In this document: positions 35,001-43,919 of the stretch, piece after piece
Layout of the letters: every line of letters begins with the position of its first letter
Numbering within the stretch: the stretch's first letter is position 1
Assembly: GCF_038150125.1 (NCBI RefSeq)
Contig: NZ_JBBVMF010000014.1
Coordinates: 62,001-126,000 of the forward strand
Length of the DNA stretch: 64,000 nt
From: SW132 sp038150125
GTDB lineage: Bacteria > Bacteroidota > Rhodothermia > Balneolales > Balneolaceae
Reading direction: 5' to 3'
Notes under the pieces: generated by a model
Databases searched by the model: none
Seen by the model: only the letters and a program-made list of their open reading frames with translations
Told to the model about the DNA's origin: nothing
Translations under genes and position numbers: made by a program

Positions 35001-35198
35001 ATTATTAATTGAAAAATATCCATCTACGTTAGTTTGAGCGCCCTGTGTCGTGTTTTGAATTATCACGTTAACACCTGGCAGCGGATTTTCTGTCCCTTGC
35101 TCAACTACAGTACCTTCTATTCGGCCTGTTTGGGCCATGGCAACAGTGCTGAAAATGAAAATGAAAAGAATCGTTAACAGTAGCGGCTTTTGACCCAT
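32037..35198 (-). CDS. TonB-dependent outer-membrane receptor with carboxypeptidase-regulatory N-domain
   Basis: A 1053-aa TonB-dependent receptor. Signal peptide at residues 1-22 (ending VAMA). A CarboxypepD_reg-like domain covers about 26-105 (GRIEGTVVEQGTENPLPGVN, TIRASMVGFAPVIFE). The plug domain follows (INEAIGLQAGIQGLSVRGG-like region, LDGLTLRDERDNTP), then a long beta-barrel ending RSFQFGVKFSF with terminal Phe. The ATG at 35198 is chosen; an in-frame TTG four codons earlier is possible. The product should take up or sense a large ligand using TonB energy. It leads a five-gene run. Its start faces a plus-strand TolB-like gene across 299 bp, so the promoters lie back to back. Confidence 0.92.
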   Translation of the reverse strand: MGQKPLLLTILFIFIFSTVAMAQTGRIEGTVVEQGTENPLPGVNVIIQNTTQGAQTNVDGYFSINNVSPGVYTIRASMVGFAPVIFENVEVNINEVTEIDFELREEIIEGEEIVVQAVMPVVQRDVSSSRANISREDIDNLPITSVNEAIGLQAGIQGLSVRGGSSDQLGFNLDGLTLRDERDNTPITNISLTSVANIQVQTGGFNAEYGNIRSGLVQVTTKEGRADRYEADAIIRYRPPQEKHFGPSVNNPNSYWILPYIDDDVAWTGTDNGAWDIYRQENYDDFEGWDSVADRFNADGNPDTDITPEGAQQAFLWQHRKEIGITEPDYDLDMTISGPVPVVSSKLGDLRFSASVRETQTMYMVPLSRDRYKDRSFQFRLTSNLQSNIKLSVNGLFGEQTGTTDENNGEPGFFTSAQSQSEEMERVSFIRSRIYSTDYWAPTKRNTSSIGAKLTHSLGSNTFYDVSINRVQSRYDTNPGRLRNTDPVIFFAGRGFDEAPFGFSPDNANGIGSGMRMGVGMSTSRDSSSVATYTGKVDMTSQINQNNQVKAGIELVLSNHEINYARVDRGLTSSNVFSKWSNDPLRGSAYVQNRLEFRGMIANLGLRLDYSNPRTEWYEFDPYTDVFIGRGDQVDELLETEKPDIQLTLSPRMGISFPINEDSKLFFNYGHFYSMPDPENLFMVRLDPDNNVTRLANPNNPLPKTVAYELGYEHNLFDLFLARISGYYRDTSQQPTQIQYIGINDQPNYTVSEPFSYRDTKGVEFTFRKVAGSLIRGEINYTYSATSGGLFGSLENYQLASEQRNYNRRTGPLDNAQFRPVPRPFARLYIDFLAPSEFGPSIGDFYPLGSWTLSTIGRWQEGISFSWAGGGPTTQETLNNVVWKDYWMLDARLSREFSVGGVRNIGFFVDISNVLNLQRMNFFTNAGFVDGQDYNNYMNSLHLPADVVATYGNPETSLTGDDRPGDYRDFGVDFVPIEATTDLQNVTNATPRALYWVSGENQFYQFTDGQFVQAEQGFVDDVMDNKAYIDMPNQNFFTFFNPRSFQFGVKFSF

Positions 35199-35497
35199 AT
35201 TCAATACCAAGTCCTTATATTTGAAGTTTTGACAACAGCACTATAACCTGCTGCTTTCAAGCTATCCTGAACCTATAATATTGGATAGAAGTTTTTTATC
35301 AAAACTCTATCTGAACATATCGCTTTAATCACCAAATTTGGGACCGCTTCCATACCTAAAAGTCTATTGCAATATCAAAATTCTAAAGTAGTTTAAAGTG
35401 AAGACATGCTGCTGATGCCTCAACCTAGAGTCATCTTAAAAAGGGCGATGTCGACAAAATTCTGACTGCAATTTTAAACATACAGCACAAAGCACTT

Positions 35498-36472
35498 ATG
35501 AAACTTTTTTACTTTTTGATTATTACCCTAACTCTTTGGGGTACATTGCTTACATCCCTGACAATAGCACAAAAACCTGTTGCCGGAGAGATCTCCAGAA
35601 TAGCTGAGGTGGAGGGCGTCGATATCATCAATCCGGAATGGTCACCTGATGGGTCAAAAATTGCTTTCACATCTGCCAAACAAAAAGGGCTTTGGGTTGC
35701 GGAAGCAAACGGTGAAAACATCCGTCAGATTACGGATGATGAAAGTGTAGGATTTGGATTCTCGTGGTCGCACGATTCCAATTACCTGCTGGCACGGCAT
35801 TCCAGACAAAACGGTCCCCGAAGAACACATGCTGTTAAACTTTATTCAGCGGGGTCGGGTGAAGCCAGGCAGCTAACTGACTACCGAAATCAAATGCCGG
35901 CTGTTCCTGTATTTTCGGCAGATCAGCAGGAAATTTTACTTCCTCTTAGAGATCGCGTAGAAACATTCGAATCAGGCCTTCAACAGCGAATGAAAAAGAC
36001 ACTATCAGGTGAGCAAATAGTACAGCCTGTGGTACTGAATAATCGGTCTGCCATCCAGGTTGCAACCGCGCAATCTGACTCTTACAATACAATTGTACCC
36101 TTTGAAGGGAAAACATTTTTAAATGCCACACCCTCTCCGGACGGCCAGAGGATAGCATTTGAAGTGATGGGAGGCAATCTCTACATCATGAATACTGATG
36201 GTTCGAATGTGGTAGATCTGGGCCGGGCTAATCGCCCCGAATGGTCACCCGATGGCCGACATCTTGCCGCAATGTTAGCTGTCGACGATGGGTATCAAAT
36301 TACCAAATCCGATATCGTTGCTTTTACAACAGATGGTTCCGAGTGCCTCTACTTCACCACATCATCCGGCCTGGTAGCCATGAACCCGTCCTGGTCACCT
36401 GATGGCTCCAAAATTGCGTTCCATGCGGCCAATGAAAGCGGCATTTTTGTGCTCGAACTTGAAACGAAATAA
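35498..36472 (+). CDS. TolB-like WD40/PD40 beta-propeller protein
   Basis: A 324-aa exported propeller. Signal peptide at residues 1-24 (ending TIAQ). PD40 repeats are plain: NPEWSPDGSKIAFTS near residue 45, FSWSHDSNYLLARHS, ATPSPDGQRIAFEV, PEWSPDGRHLAAML and PSWSPDGSKIAFHA near residue 300. These resemble the TolB propeller but the protein lacks TolB's N-terminal domain and the gene has no tol/pal neighbours. It is followed after 14 bp by the secreted amidase gene, so the two are probably co-transcribed and may both act on the cell wall or periplasm. A generic binding propeller is as likely as a Tol role. Confidence 0.85.
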   Translation: MKLFYFLIITLTLWGTLLTSLTIAQKPVAGEISRIAEVEGVDIINPEWSPDGSKIAFTSAKQKGLWVAEANGENIRQITDDESVGFGFSWSHDSNYLLARHSRQNGPRRTHAVKLYSAGSGEARQLTDYRNQMPAVPVFSADQQEILLPLRDRVETFESGLQQRMKKTLSGEQIVQPVVLNNRSAIQVATAQSDSYNTIVPFEGKTFLNATPSPDGQRIAFEVMGGNLYIMNTDGSNVVDLGRANRPEWSPDGRHLAAMLAVDDGYQITKSDIVAFTTDGSECLYFTTSSGLVAMNPSWSPDGSKIAFHAANESGIFVLELETK

Positions 36473-36486
36473 CAGGAGATTTACAG

Positions 36487-39018
36487 ATGAAATTGTTTCA
36501 AAACATTTTACTTAAAAAGCTATCCCTAAGCGCACTATTAATCGTATCATTTTTAATTTTTCAAGCTGCCCCTTCAGCGGCTCAGGATCCCGAAATTACC
36601 GGTTTTGATGGTTGGTCTGTTGTGATTGATCCCGGCCACAGCCAGACTGAGAATATGGGCATCTATAATTTTTCTGAAGCTGAAAAAGTGCTGACTATCG
36701 CCCTTCACCTCGAGGAAATGCTGCTAACAAAAACCGATATTTCAGACGTATACCTAACGCGGGATAATGGAACCGATATTGTAAGCCTTACGCAGCGTAC
36801 CGACTTCGCTAATAGTGTTGCCGCAGATTTTTACCACTCCGTTCACAGTGATGCGGGTCCCCCGAGTGCAAACTCAACTCTGTTTCTTTGGGGCGGATGG
36901 CTAAATTATCAAAATCAAATTGTGGAAAAGACGCCTACCGGCGGACAGGCGATGGGCGATATCATGAATGTAGATTTGCCCTCCGCGATGAGAATCGGGA
37001 CAAGAGGCACATTTGCAGATCGTACTTTCTACCAAAATGGTGCCGGCAATCAGTACCCGTATCTTTTTGTTAATCGAACATCAAATATGGCTTCTATTCT
37101 GTCCGAAGGCGGATTTCATACCAACCCGGAGCAGAATCAGCTGAATATGAATGAGGATTACCTCAGAATTGAGGCGCAAAGTCATTTCTGGTCGTATATG
37201 AAATATCTTAGTATTGACCGCGTGGAAATTGGTATTCTTTCCGGTGTGATAAATGACCAGGAAACGGGCAAACCCATAAATGGGGCAACTGTTACAGCAA
37301 ACGGAAATACATATATCACCGATACATACGAATCTGTTTTCAACCAATATTCAAATGATCCGGAACAGCTCTCCAATGGCTTTTATTACTTTTCAGGCCT
37401 GACTCCAAATTCGGAGCTGACGCTGACCGTTGATGCAGAAAATTACTTTTCGGAAACTGTTACTGTATCTGTAAATGCTTATGATTTTACATTTGCCGAT
37501 GTCGAACTCCTATCAAGCCTTGCCCCAGTGGTGGACTCTTTGTACTACAACCCCGAAGAAGGCCTTATGCCGGGTGAAAATCTCCTGGTTGAGTTTAACA
37601 GGGCTATGAACCGGCAGACGGTCGAAGATGCAATTGTAATGTCTCCTGATGTTGAATACACAGTGAGCTGGCAAAATGATCAGATAATCCGTATCCGAAC
37701 CGGTAATTTTGATTATCTGACTGAGTACACGCTCACTATTAATGATACGGCTCTTGACCAGTTTGACAACATGCTAGACGGTGATGCAGACGGAGAAGAA
37801 GGCGGCACCTATTCCGCTGTTATAAATACCACGGGCCAGGATACCGATCCCCCGCAACTGGTTACCAGCTACCCGATAAATTCAGGCTTCAACTTCTTCA
37901 ATGAAGATATTATTCAGCTTGTTTTTAATGAACCTCTTAATCAGGATGTCATCAATGGTTTGGCAGTAGAACTTTCATCTTCATCGACTGCGGATCCCGA
38001 CTTTACCGCAGAGTATACTGAATTAAACGATCGCGGTGTTATTCAACTCATTCCGCACACACCCCTGGTTGCAGCCAGCTCGTACGACGTGGTCATACCG
38101 GCGGGAGTTGAAGATAAGTTCGGGAATGCTACCGCTGACGAAATTTCTATTAGTTTTCTCACATCGGGAAACGGGATAGTTAACCCCAGATACATAGACT
38201 CTTTCAACCAGGGCCTTACCGATTGGTGGGAACCTCAACAAAGTGGGTCAACAAGTGGTATTGCTACAGAAATAACCGGGCGGCCGCACGAAACCGTCGA
38301 TCACCTGAGCCAAAAAGGAAGCAGCGGCGCCATGCGTATAAACTACGGCTGGGACGAAGCATCAGCAGGCCCATATCTGATTCGAATCTATAAAGGCGGA
38401 GGCCTGCGATTTAACGCCGGCGACGAGATGCTGGCATACGTATTTGGTGATGGATCGGGCACTCCGATGCGGTTTGTTATCCGGGATTCAAACAATCAGC
38501 TTGAGGCCAGCGACTGGATTGATATAAACTGGATAGGCTGGCGGCTGGTCCGTTGGGAAATGACAGAAGAAACATCAAATGCCTGGGTTAACGGAGACGG
38601 TAACCTGGATGGAGAACTGTTTATTGATAGTATTCAGCTTAGCTATAACGAAGGACAGTCCGAACTGCAGGGAAGTATTATTGTTGACGAGTTGAAGGTA
38701 GCTCAGGTTGAGCTTCTTACTTCAAATGAAGATGAAATCACATCAAATCTTCCTACATCCTATGAACTAAGCCAGAACTACCCTAACCCTTTCAACCCTT
38801 CTACAGTCCTCAGCTACAGCCTGCCCGAATCATCAGAAGTTTCACTGAGTGTCTATAATCTCACAGGCCAGCTAATTGCAACCATCGACGAAGGAACCCG
38901 ACAGGCCGGTACGCATAATATTAATTTTGACGCCGGTCATTTGTCGAGTGGCGTTTATATTTATAGATTGTCTGCCGGTAATACAGTATTAACGAAAAAG
39001 ATGACGCTTATTAAATAA
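36487..39018 (+). CDS. Secreted N-acetylmuramoyl-L-alanine amidase with Ig-like and sorting domains
   Basis: An 843-aa secreted protein with an Amidase_3 domain, which cuts the bond between muramic acid and the peptide stem. Signal peptide at residues 1-33. Catalytic region at about 42-245: WSVVIDPGHSQ (zinc His51), NFSEAEKVL (Glu66), HSVHSDAG (His), and ASILSEGGFHTNPEQN. A carboxypeptidase-regulatory-like domain comes next (GVINDQETGKPINGATVTAN), then Ig-like domains with the Big_5 flavour (VEFNRAMNRQTVEDA; LVFNEPLNQDVINGL), a beta-sandwich, and a C-terminal sorting domain (NYPNPFNPSTVLSYSLPE). It follows the propeller gene after 14 bp. Secretion suggests it targets foreign or shed peptidoglycan, or remodels the outside. 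Confidence 0.9.
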   Translation: MKLFQNILLKKLSLSALLIVSFLIFQAAPSAAQDPEITGFDGWSVVIDPGHSQTENMGIYNFSEAEKVLTIALHLEEMLLTKTDISDVYLTRDNGTDIVSLTQRTDFANSVAADFYHSVHSDAGPPSANSTLFLWGGWLNYQNQIVEKTPTGGQAMGDIMNVDLPSAMRIGTRGTFADRTFYQNGAGNQYPYLFVNRTSNMASILSEGGFHTNPEQNQLNMNEDYLRIEAQSHFWSYMKYLSIDRVEIGILSGVINDQETGKPINGATVTANGNTYITDTYESVFNQYSNDPEQLSNGFYYFSGLTPNSELTLTVDAENYFSETVTVSVNAYDFTFADVELLSSLAPVVDSLYYNPEEGLMPGENLLVEFNRAMNRQTVEDAIVMSPDVEYTVSWQNDQIIRIRTGNFDYLTEYTLTINDTALDQFDNMLDGDADGEEGGTYSAVINTTGQDTDPPQLVTSYPINSGFNFFNEDIIQLVFNEPLNQDVINGLAVELSSSSTADPDFTAEYTELNDRGVIQLIPHTPLVAASSYDVVIPAGVEDKFGNATADEISISFLTSGNGIVNPRYIDSFNQGLTDWWEPQQSGSTSGIATEITGRPHETVDHLSQKGSSGAMRINYGWDEASAGPYLIRIYKGGGLRFNAGDEMLAYVFGDGSGTPMRFVIRDSNNQLEASDWIDINWIGWRLVRWEMTEETSNAWVNGDGNLDGELFIDSIQLSYNEGQSELQGSIIVDELKVAQVELLTSNEDEITSNLPTSYELSQNYPNPFNPSTVLSYSLPESSEVSLSVYNLTGQLIATIDEGTRQAGTHNINFDAGHLSSGVYIYRLSAGNTVLTKKMTLIK

Positions 39019-39053
39019 TCTGCGTTGCGTCGTCTGAAGTCTCGGGTTTGTGA

Positions 39054-41738
39054 ATGACAACAGAAGAATGGAATAAGATTGAAGCCATTGTAGATGAGGC
39101 GTTGGATATTCCTGAAAAGGAGCGACACGCCTTCATCAAACAACGATGCATCAACAGACCGATGCTGATTCAGCACGTTTATTCATTCCTGGCATCCGTG
39201 GCAAAAGCTGATCAATTTTTCTCTTCAAGTAAACTGCTGAAAGATAAACTTGAGGATGAAATTGCATCAGACGATCTTTTTTCTGAAAACTATGCTGAGC
39301 TAATCGGCAATAAGATTGGTTCCTACACGCTTACATCTCTCCTTGGTGAAGGCGGCATGGGCGCAGTTTTTTTGGGTGAACGAACCGACGGTCAGTTTAA
39401 GCACTCCGTCGCCATCAAAATAATTCAGAGTGGCTTAAATAAATCTGAAATTTACGACCACTTTATCCGCGAGCGGCAAATACTCGCTGGTCTCAATCAC
39501 GAGAATATTGCGCGTTTATATGATGGCGGCGTCACTGATACTAATATTCCCTACCTTATCATGGAATATGTTCACGGCACGCCCATCGATGAATACTGTG
39601 ACCAACACAGGTTATCGGCAGCCGAACGCATTGAGCTCTTCAAATCTGTATGCAACGCGGCAAAATACGCACACAAAAACCTGGTGATTCACCGCGATCT
39701 GAAGCCTGAAAATATACTTATTACAGATAACGGAACAGTGAAAGTCATGGATTTTGGCATTGCCAAACTGATTGACGGTTCAAATATTGATGAACCTGCT
39801 GCTGATAAGTCCGAGCAATCTCGCTTTGTCTCCTACTCAAACGCTTCACCGGAACAAATTCAAGGATTTTCTGCCACAACTGCATCTGATATTTATGCAC
39901 TCGGTGTGTTGTTTTACAAGTTGCTTGCCGGCGTTCATCCGCTGCCGCTTAAAGAAAAGCCGTTGAAAATTGTTGTCAACATCATTCAAAATGAAGTCCC
40001 GAAGTCTCTGGCCGAGCGGTTTAAAGAACTTCCGACGGACACTCGAGCCAGGATTCTCGCTGCACGGTCAACCACTGCTTCAAAAACAGCTAATCTATTG
40101 AATTATGATCTGGACGCTATTGTCCAAAAATGTCTGCAAAAGTCGCCCGACGATCGGTATCAAACTGTTGAAGACCTGGTTCAGGATCTTATCCGCTATG
40201 AAAATAATTTTCCGGTAAAATCGCGTGATAACGGGGCATTTAGCATTACAAAGAAATTTACTGCCCGGAACAAAGGATTTATTTCCGCAGCAGCAACATT
40301 TTTGATAGCAGCACTCATTTCAGCTCTTTTTTACACGCACGATATTCAGCGGCAACGTGATATCGCTCAGATGGAAGCAAATAAAGCCACGCAAGTGACA
40401 AGTTTTGTACTGAATCTGTTTCAGGGCGCAGCTCCTAATCAAGCCGCTGGCGGTGATATTTCAGCCAGGGATTTGCTTGATCGAGGTATTGAACGAACCA
40501 AATATTTATCAAATCAGCCAGAAATTCAGGCTAATATGTTTGAAGTTCTTGGCAGGATTTTGACTCAGCTCGGCGAATACGACGAGGCAACCAATCTTCT
40601 TCAGCAGTCAATTGCACTTCGTATACAGCTGTTCGGTGATGATAATCTCGAGACCATCTCTAGCTATGAACAGATGGGAATACTCCTTAGTGCGAAGGGG
40701 GACTTGTTTATAGCACAATCAATGCTTGAAAACGCACTTAGCAAAAGAAATACTATTCAGGGTGAACGACAGGCCGCCATGTCTGAAGCCAATGCAGAGC
40801 TTGCTTATATCTACCGGCGTCTCGGTAAGTATGAGGAGGCCGAGGACATTTACCGATCGTTAATCACTATTTATGGAGAAGAGCTGGGGCAGGATGACCC
40901 GCTTACACTTTCCAGCTTAAGTAGCCTTGGGGTTACGATGCATACCAGCGGAAACCTTGCTGAAGCAGAAAAAATTTATCGGGATGTACTTGATAAACGG
41001 CTGGAAATCTATGATACGGCTCACCCAGAGATTGCGATGAGCTATAACAATCTCGGTTCACTCCTGCTTAATCTTGGCCGGTTTGATGAATCACGGGAAA
41101 TGCTGACGAAATCTCTAAACATGCGGCGCACTCTTTTCGGGGAATCTCACCCTAAGGTAGCGTTAACTTTAAATAACCTCGGCATTTTAAAACGAAACCA
41201 AGGTCGATTTGATGAGGCCATTTCGTTAATGGAAGAATCGATTCAGATTAATAGAGAACTGCTGGGCGAGAATGAACTACAAACAGCAACCAATTTATTC
41301 AGTTTGGCCGAACTCTATTTGATGAGGAGCAGGACGGATGAGGCTTTTGCTCTTTATAAAAAAGTTCACGCGATTTTCAATGCTCACTTACCCGACGGAA
41401 GTTCATTTATCGCCAGATCATTAATTGGAATGGCTGAATCAAGGCTGCATGATCAAACCGAAGATTTCGATTTAGATTTAATAGAGCAGCAAATCAAAAA
41501 GGGCTATGAACAGGTGAAGTACCTTCATCCCAACCATTCGATTGAGTATGGACTCGCCTCGGCAGCCATGGGCAAAATGTATCTCAAAACAGACCGAAAG
41601 GATCAGGGCAAAACCTACCTTAAGAAGGCTCATCAAATTATATCCAGTATCGAAGGTAAAACCAGTTTCAGAGCAACGGCTATTGAATCTTTGATAACTC
41701 AGAATTTTTCTCACCAAATTCCCGAAACCGGTAACTGA
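39054..41738 (+). CDS. Serine/threonine protein kinase with TPR sensor domain
   Basis: An 894-aa eukaryotic-like kinase. After a short N-terminal region (MTTEEWNKIEAIVDEALD) the kinase domain covers about 90-380, with the P-loop LGEGGMGAVFLGE, Lys122 in VAIKII, HRDLKPENIL (Asp215), DFGIAKL and the SPEQ activation-loop site, so it should be active. One membrane helix near 410-425 (ISAAATFLIAALISALFY) separates it from a C-terminal TPR domain of about ten repeats, e.g. SYNNLGSLLLNLGRFDESRE, presumably periplasmic. Start 35 bp after the amidase gene on the same strand. The ligand and target are unknown; kinases of this design often govern envelope or stress processes. Confidence 0.92.
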   Translation: MTTEEWNKIEAIVDEALDIPEKERHAFIKQRCINRPMLIQHVYSFLASVAKADQFFSSSKLLKDKLEDEIASDDLFSENYAELIGNKIGSYTLTSLLGEGGMGAVFLGERTDGQFKHSVAIKIIQSGLNKSEIYDHFIRERQILAGLNHENIARLYDGGVTDTNIPYLIMEYVHGTPIDEYCDQHRLSAAERIELFKSVCNAAKYAHKNLVIHRDLKPENILITDNGTVKVMDFGIAKLIDGSNIDEPAADKSEQSRFVSYSNASPEQIQGFSATTASDIYALGVLFYKLLAGVHPLPLKEKPLKIVVNIIQNEVPKSLAERFKELPTDTRARILAARSTTASKTANLLNYDLDAIVQKCLQKSPDDRYQTVEDLVQDLIRYENNFPVKSRDNGAFSITKKFTARNKGFISAAATFLIAALISALFYTHDIQRQRDIAQMEANKATQVTSFVLNLFQGAAPNQAAGGDISARDLLDRGIERTKYLSNQPEIQANMFEVLGRILTQLGEYDEATNLLQQSIALRIQLFGDDNLETISSYEQMGILLSAKGDLFIAQSMLENALSKRNTIQGERQAAMSEANAELAYIYRRLGKYEEAEDIYRSLITIYGEELGQDDPLTLSSLSSLGVTMHTSGNLAEAEKIYRDVLDKRLEIYDTAHPEIAMSYNNLGSLLLNLGRFDESREMLTKSLNMRRTLFGESHPKVALTLNNLGILKRNQGRFDEAISLMEESIQINRELLGENELQTATNLFSLAELYLMRSRTDEAFALYKKVHAIFNAHLPDGSSFIARSLIGMAESRLHDQTEDFDLDLIEQQIKKGYEQVKYLHPNHSIEYGLASAAMGKMYLKTDRKDQGKTYLKKAHQIISSIEGKTSFRATAIESLITQNFSHQIPETGN

Positions 41739-41962
41739 TTTCCATCCCAAGCCGCCAGAAATATTCCTCGCTGATTTCACTGTAAAAAAGATTGAAATAG
41801 CGGTATATTTCGACCCTATTAATTTTTGGGAAAAACCCAAAATCACATGAAATAGCTTCTACTCGTCAAAGATGCCCTTTTATAATAGAAAAGCGCTTTT
41901 TTATAGAGAATATTAGCTCGCACAAATTTCTAAATTGTTTAAAAATCATAACAGAATTTTCC

Positions 41963-43564
41963 ATGAAACACGACTATGGAAGTCAGCCCAAAAGTCATAT
42001 CGGACTTGACGATCTGGGGCTAGAAAATGCCAAGACTGTATACTGGAATTTGAATCCGTCTCAGCTATACGAACTCGCCCTGGAAAAAGGCGAGGCTATA
42101 CTTACCGACAAAATGGCGATAAGAATTCTTACCGGAAAATATACCGGCCGCTCACCACAAGATAAATTCATCGTTGACGAACCAACAACATCCGACAGCA
42201 TTGACTGGGGGGATGTTAATCAACCAGTTTCCGAAGAGGTATTTGATAATCTCCACAAAAAGATGACCGATTATCTTGCGGATAAAGATCTCTTCGTCAA
42301 GGATTTATATGCGGGCGCGGATCCGGATTACAGGCTGAACGTTCGGATTGTTAGCCAGGTTGCCTATCACGCACTATTTGCTCACAATATGTTTATCCGG
42401 CCTGATAAAGAAGATCTTAAACATCATGAACCGGAATTTACAGTTCTTGCAGCCCCTCAATTCCAGGCAGATCCCGAAACTGACGGGACGCAATCGAGCA
42501 CATTTATCCTCTGCAATTTCGAAAAAAAATTGATTCTGATTGGCGGTACTCTCTACTCCGGTGAGGTAAAGAAAGGTATCTTTTCAGTTTTGAACTACCT
42601 CTTGCCTAAACAAGACGTGATGGCTATGCACTGCTCAGCCAATATGGATGAACACGGTAAAACGGCTGTATTCTTCGGCTTATCAGGTACTGGAAAAACC
42701 ACACTATCGGCAGATGCAGATAAAATCCTGATTGGTGATGATGAACACGGCTGGAGTGAAAAAGGTATTTTTAACTTCGAGGGCGGATGCTACGCGAAAA
42801 CGATCAACCTTTTAGAAGAGAAAGAACCGGAAATCTACCAGACAACCCAAATGCCCGGCACTATTCTGGAAAATGTCGTACTTGATGCAGACAGAAAACC
42901 CGTGTTCGATGATGACAGCCTCACACAAAATACGCGATGTGCCTACCCTATTCACTACATCCCGAATGCAAGTGAAACAGGACGCGGAAACCACCCTGAT
43001 AGTATAGTATTCTTAACTGCAGATGCTTTCGGAATACTTCCCCCAATTTCCAGGCTGACACCAGAACAGGCGATGTATCATTTCATCAGCGGCTATACCG
43101 CTAAAGTTGCGGGTACAGAAAGAGGAGTTACTGAGCCACAGGCCACATTCTCTGCATGTTTTGGTGCACCATTCATGCCGCTTCATCCCACCGTGTATGC
43201 CGAGCTCCTTGCGGAAAAAATAAGGACTCATAACTCAAATGTTTGGCTTGTGAATACCGGCTGGACTGGTGGGCCGTATGGAAAAGGTCACAGAATGAAA
43301 TTAGCCCATACCCGTAAAATGCTCAGCGAAGCACTTTCAGGCCATCTGGATCACGTGGAATACAATGAAGAACCTGTATTTGGGCTTGCGATTCCGTCAA
43401 AAATCACCAGTATTCCTTCAGATATTCTGAACCCCAAAAATACCTGGGAAGACAAGGATGCTTATGACAATAAAGCCAATGAATTGGCTGACATGTTTAC
43501 CGAAAACTTTAACCAGTTCAAAGAGCGAGCCTCCAAAGAAATTATAGAGGCAGGACCGGAGTAG
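41963..43564 (+). CDS. pckA: Phosphoenolpyruvate carboxykinase (ATP)
   Basis: The ATP-type PEP carboxykinase, which turns oxaloacetate into phosphoenolpyruvate at the start of gluconeogenesis; 533 aa, the normal length. The nucleotide P-loop is at about residues 238-246 (FGLSGTGKTTLSAD). The metal-binding segment LIGDDEHGWSEKGIFNFEGG follows, and near 330 the ATP-site NTRCAYPIHYIPN. GTKTERG-type motifs appear as KVAGTERGVTEPQ. The start MKHDYGSQPKSHIG fits the family. The gene has its own 224-bp upstream region, with no recognised regulator site, and a clear terminator 27 bp after its stop. Confidence 0.97.
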   Translation: MKHDYGSQPKSHIGLDDLGLENAKTVYWNLNPSQLYELALEKGEAILTDKMAIRILTGKYTGRSPQDKFIVDEPTTSDSIDWGDVNQPVSEEVFDNLHKKMTDYLADKDLFVKDLYAGADPDYRLNVRIVSQVAYHALFAHNMFIRPDKEDLKHHEPEFTVLAAPQFQADPETDGTQSSTFILCNFEKKLILIGGTLYSGEVKKGIFSVLNYLLPKQDVMAMHCSANMDEHGKTAVFFGLSGTGKTTLSADADKILIGDDEHGWSEKGIFNFEGGCYAKTINLLEEKEPEIYQTTQMPGTILENVVLDADRKPVFDDDSLTQNTRCAYPIHYIPNASETGRGNHPDSIVFLTADAFGILPPISRLTPEQAMYHFISGYTAKVAGTERGVTEPQATFSACFGAPFMPLHPTVYAELLAEKIRTHNSNVWLVNTGWTGGPYGKGHRMKLAHTRKMLSEALSGHLDHVEYNEEPVFGLAIPSKITSIPSDILNPKNTWEDKDAYDNKANELADMFTENFNQFKERASKEIIEAGPE

Positions 43565-43591
43565 GATATTCGTTGGATATGAATTTTTAAG

Positions 43592-43628
43592 CCCGGTATT
43601 ATGAAGTAATGTCGGGTTTTTATTTTTT
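43592..43628 (+). terminator. Rho-independent terminator of pckA
   Basis: CCCGGTATTA at 43592 pairs with TAATGTCGGG at 43607 through two G-U pairs, with a five-base loop, followed by TTTTTATTTTTT. It begins 27 bases after the pckA stop. Confidence 0.9.
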
Positions 43629-43675
43629 GTACTGTCAAACAAATTTTGGTTGACTCATCCTATGGTTTTTTTATG

Positions 43676-43794
43676 GAGTCATACCACGCCGTGGCGTGGG
43701 ATCTCCCATCTTCGTTCGATATGTAAATCCTGTCAATGGCTTACTCCATACCTGTTAAAGATGGGAGATCCCGCTTCGGGGTGCGGGATGACTC
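43676..43794. repeat. Dispersed palindromic repeat family C, best copy
   Basis: A 119-bp inverted element: ends GAGTCAT and ATGACTC pair, and inside them GGGATCTCCCATCTT at 43698 pairs perfectly with AAGATGGGAGATCCC at 43758 over a 45-bp loop. Small hairpins sit within each arm (CACGCCGTGGCGTG; CCCGCTTCGGGGTGCGGG). It occupies the gap between pckA and deoC. Weaker relatives occur at 57231-57388 and 62139-62175. No gene is inside it. Confidence 0.8.
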
Positions 43795-43919
43795 AATTTT
43801 GACAGCATGTTCTCACTTTTCAGGCAAAAAACAGCGTACTGCATCAATTTTCTCAAGTTCTTTTACTCAGCTTTTAAGTTCCGTACCTTCAAAGACATAC
43901 TAAAATATCGATATACAAT

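Noticed and set aside
35257..35286. CTATCC and GGATAG inverted pair between the divergent TonB and TolB-like genes as an operator
   Set aside because: Only six bases per arm; expected by chance in AT-rich intergenic DNA.
41824..41842. Hairpin TTTTGGG-AAAAA-CCCAAAA as terminator of the kinase gene
   Set aside because: No T-run follows on either strand and it is 86 bases after the stop; too weak to list as a feature.
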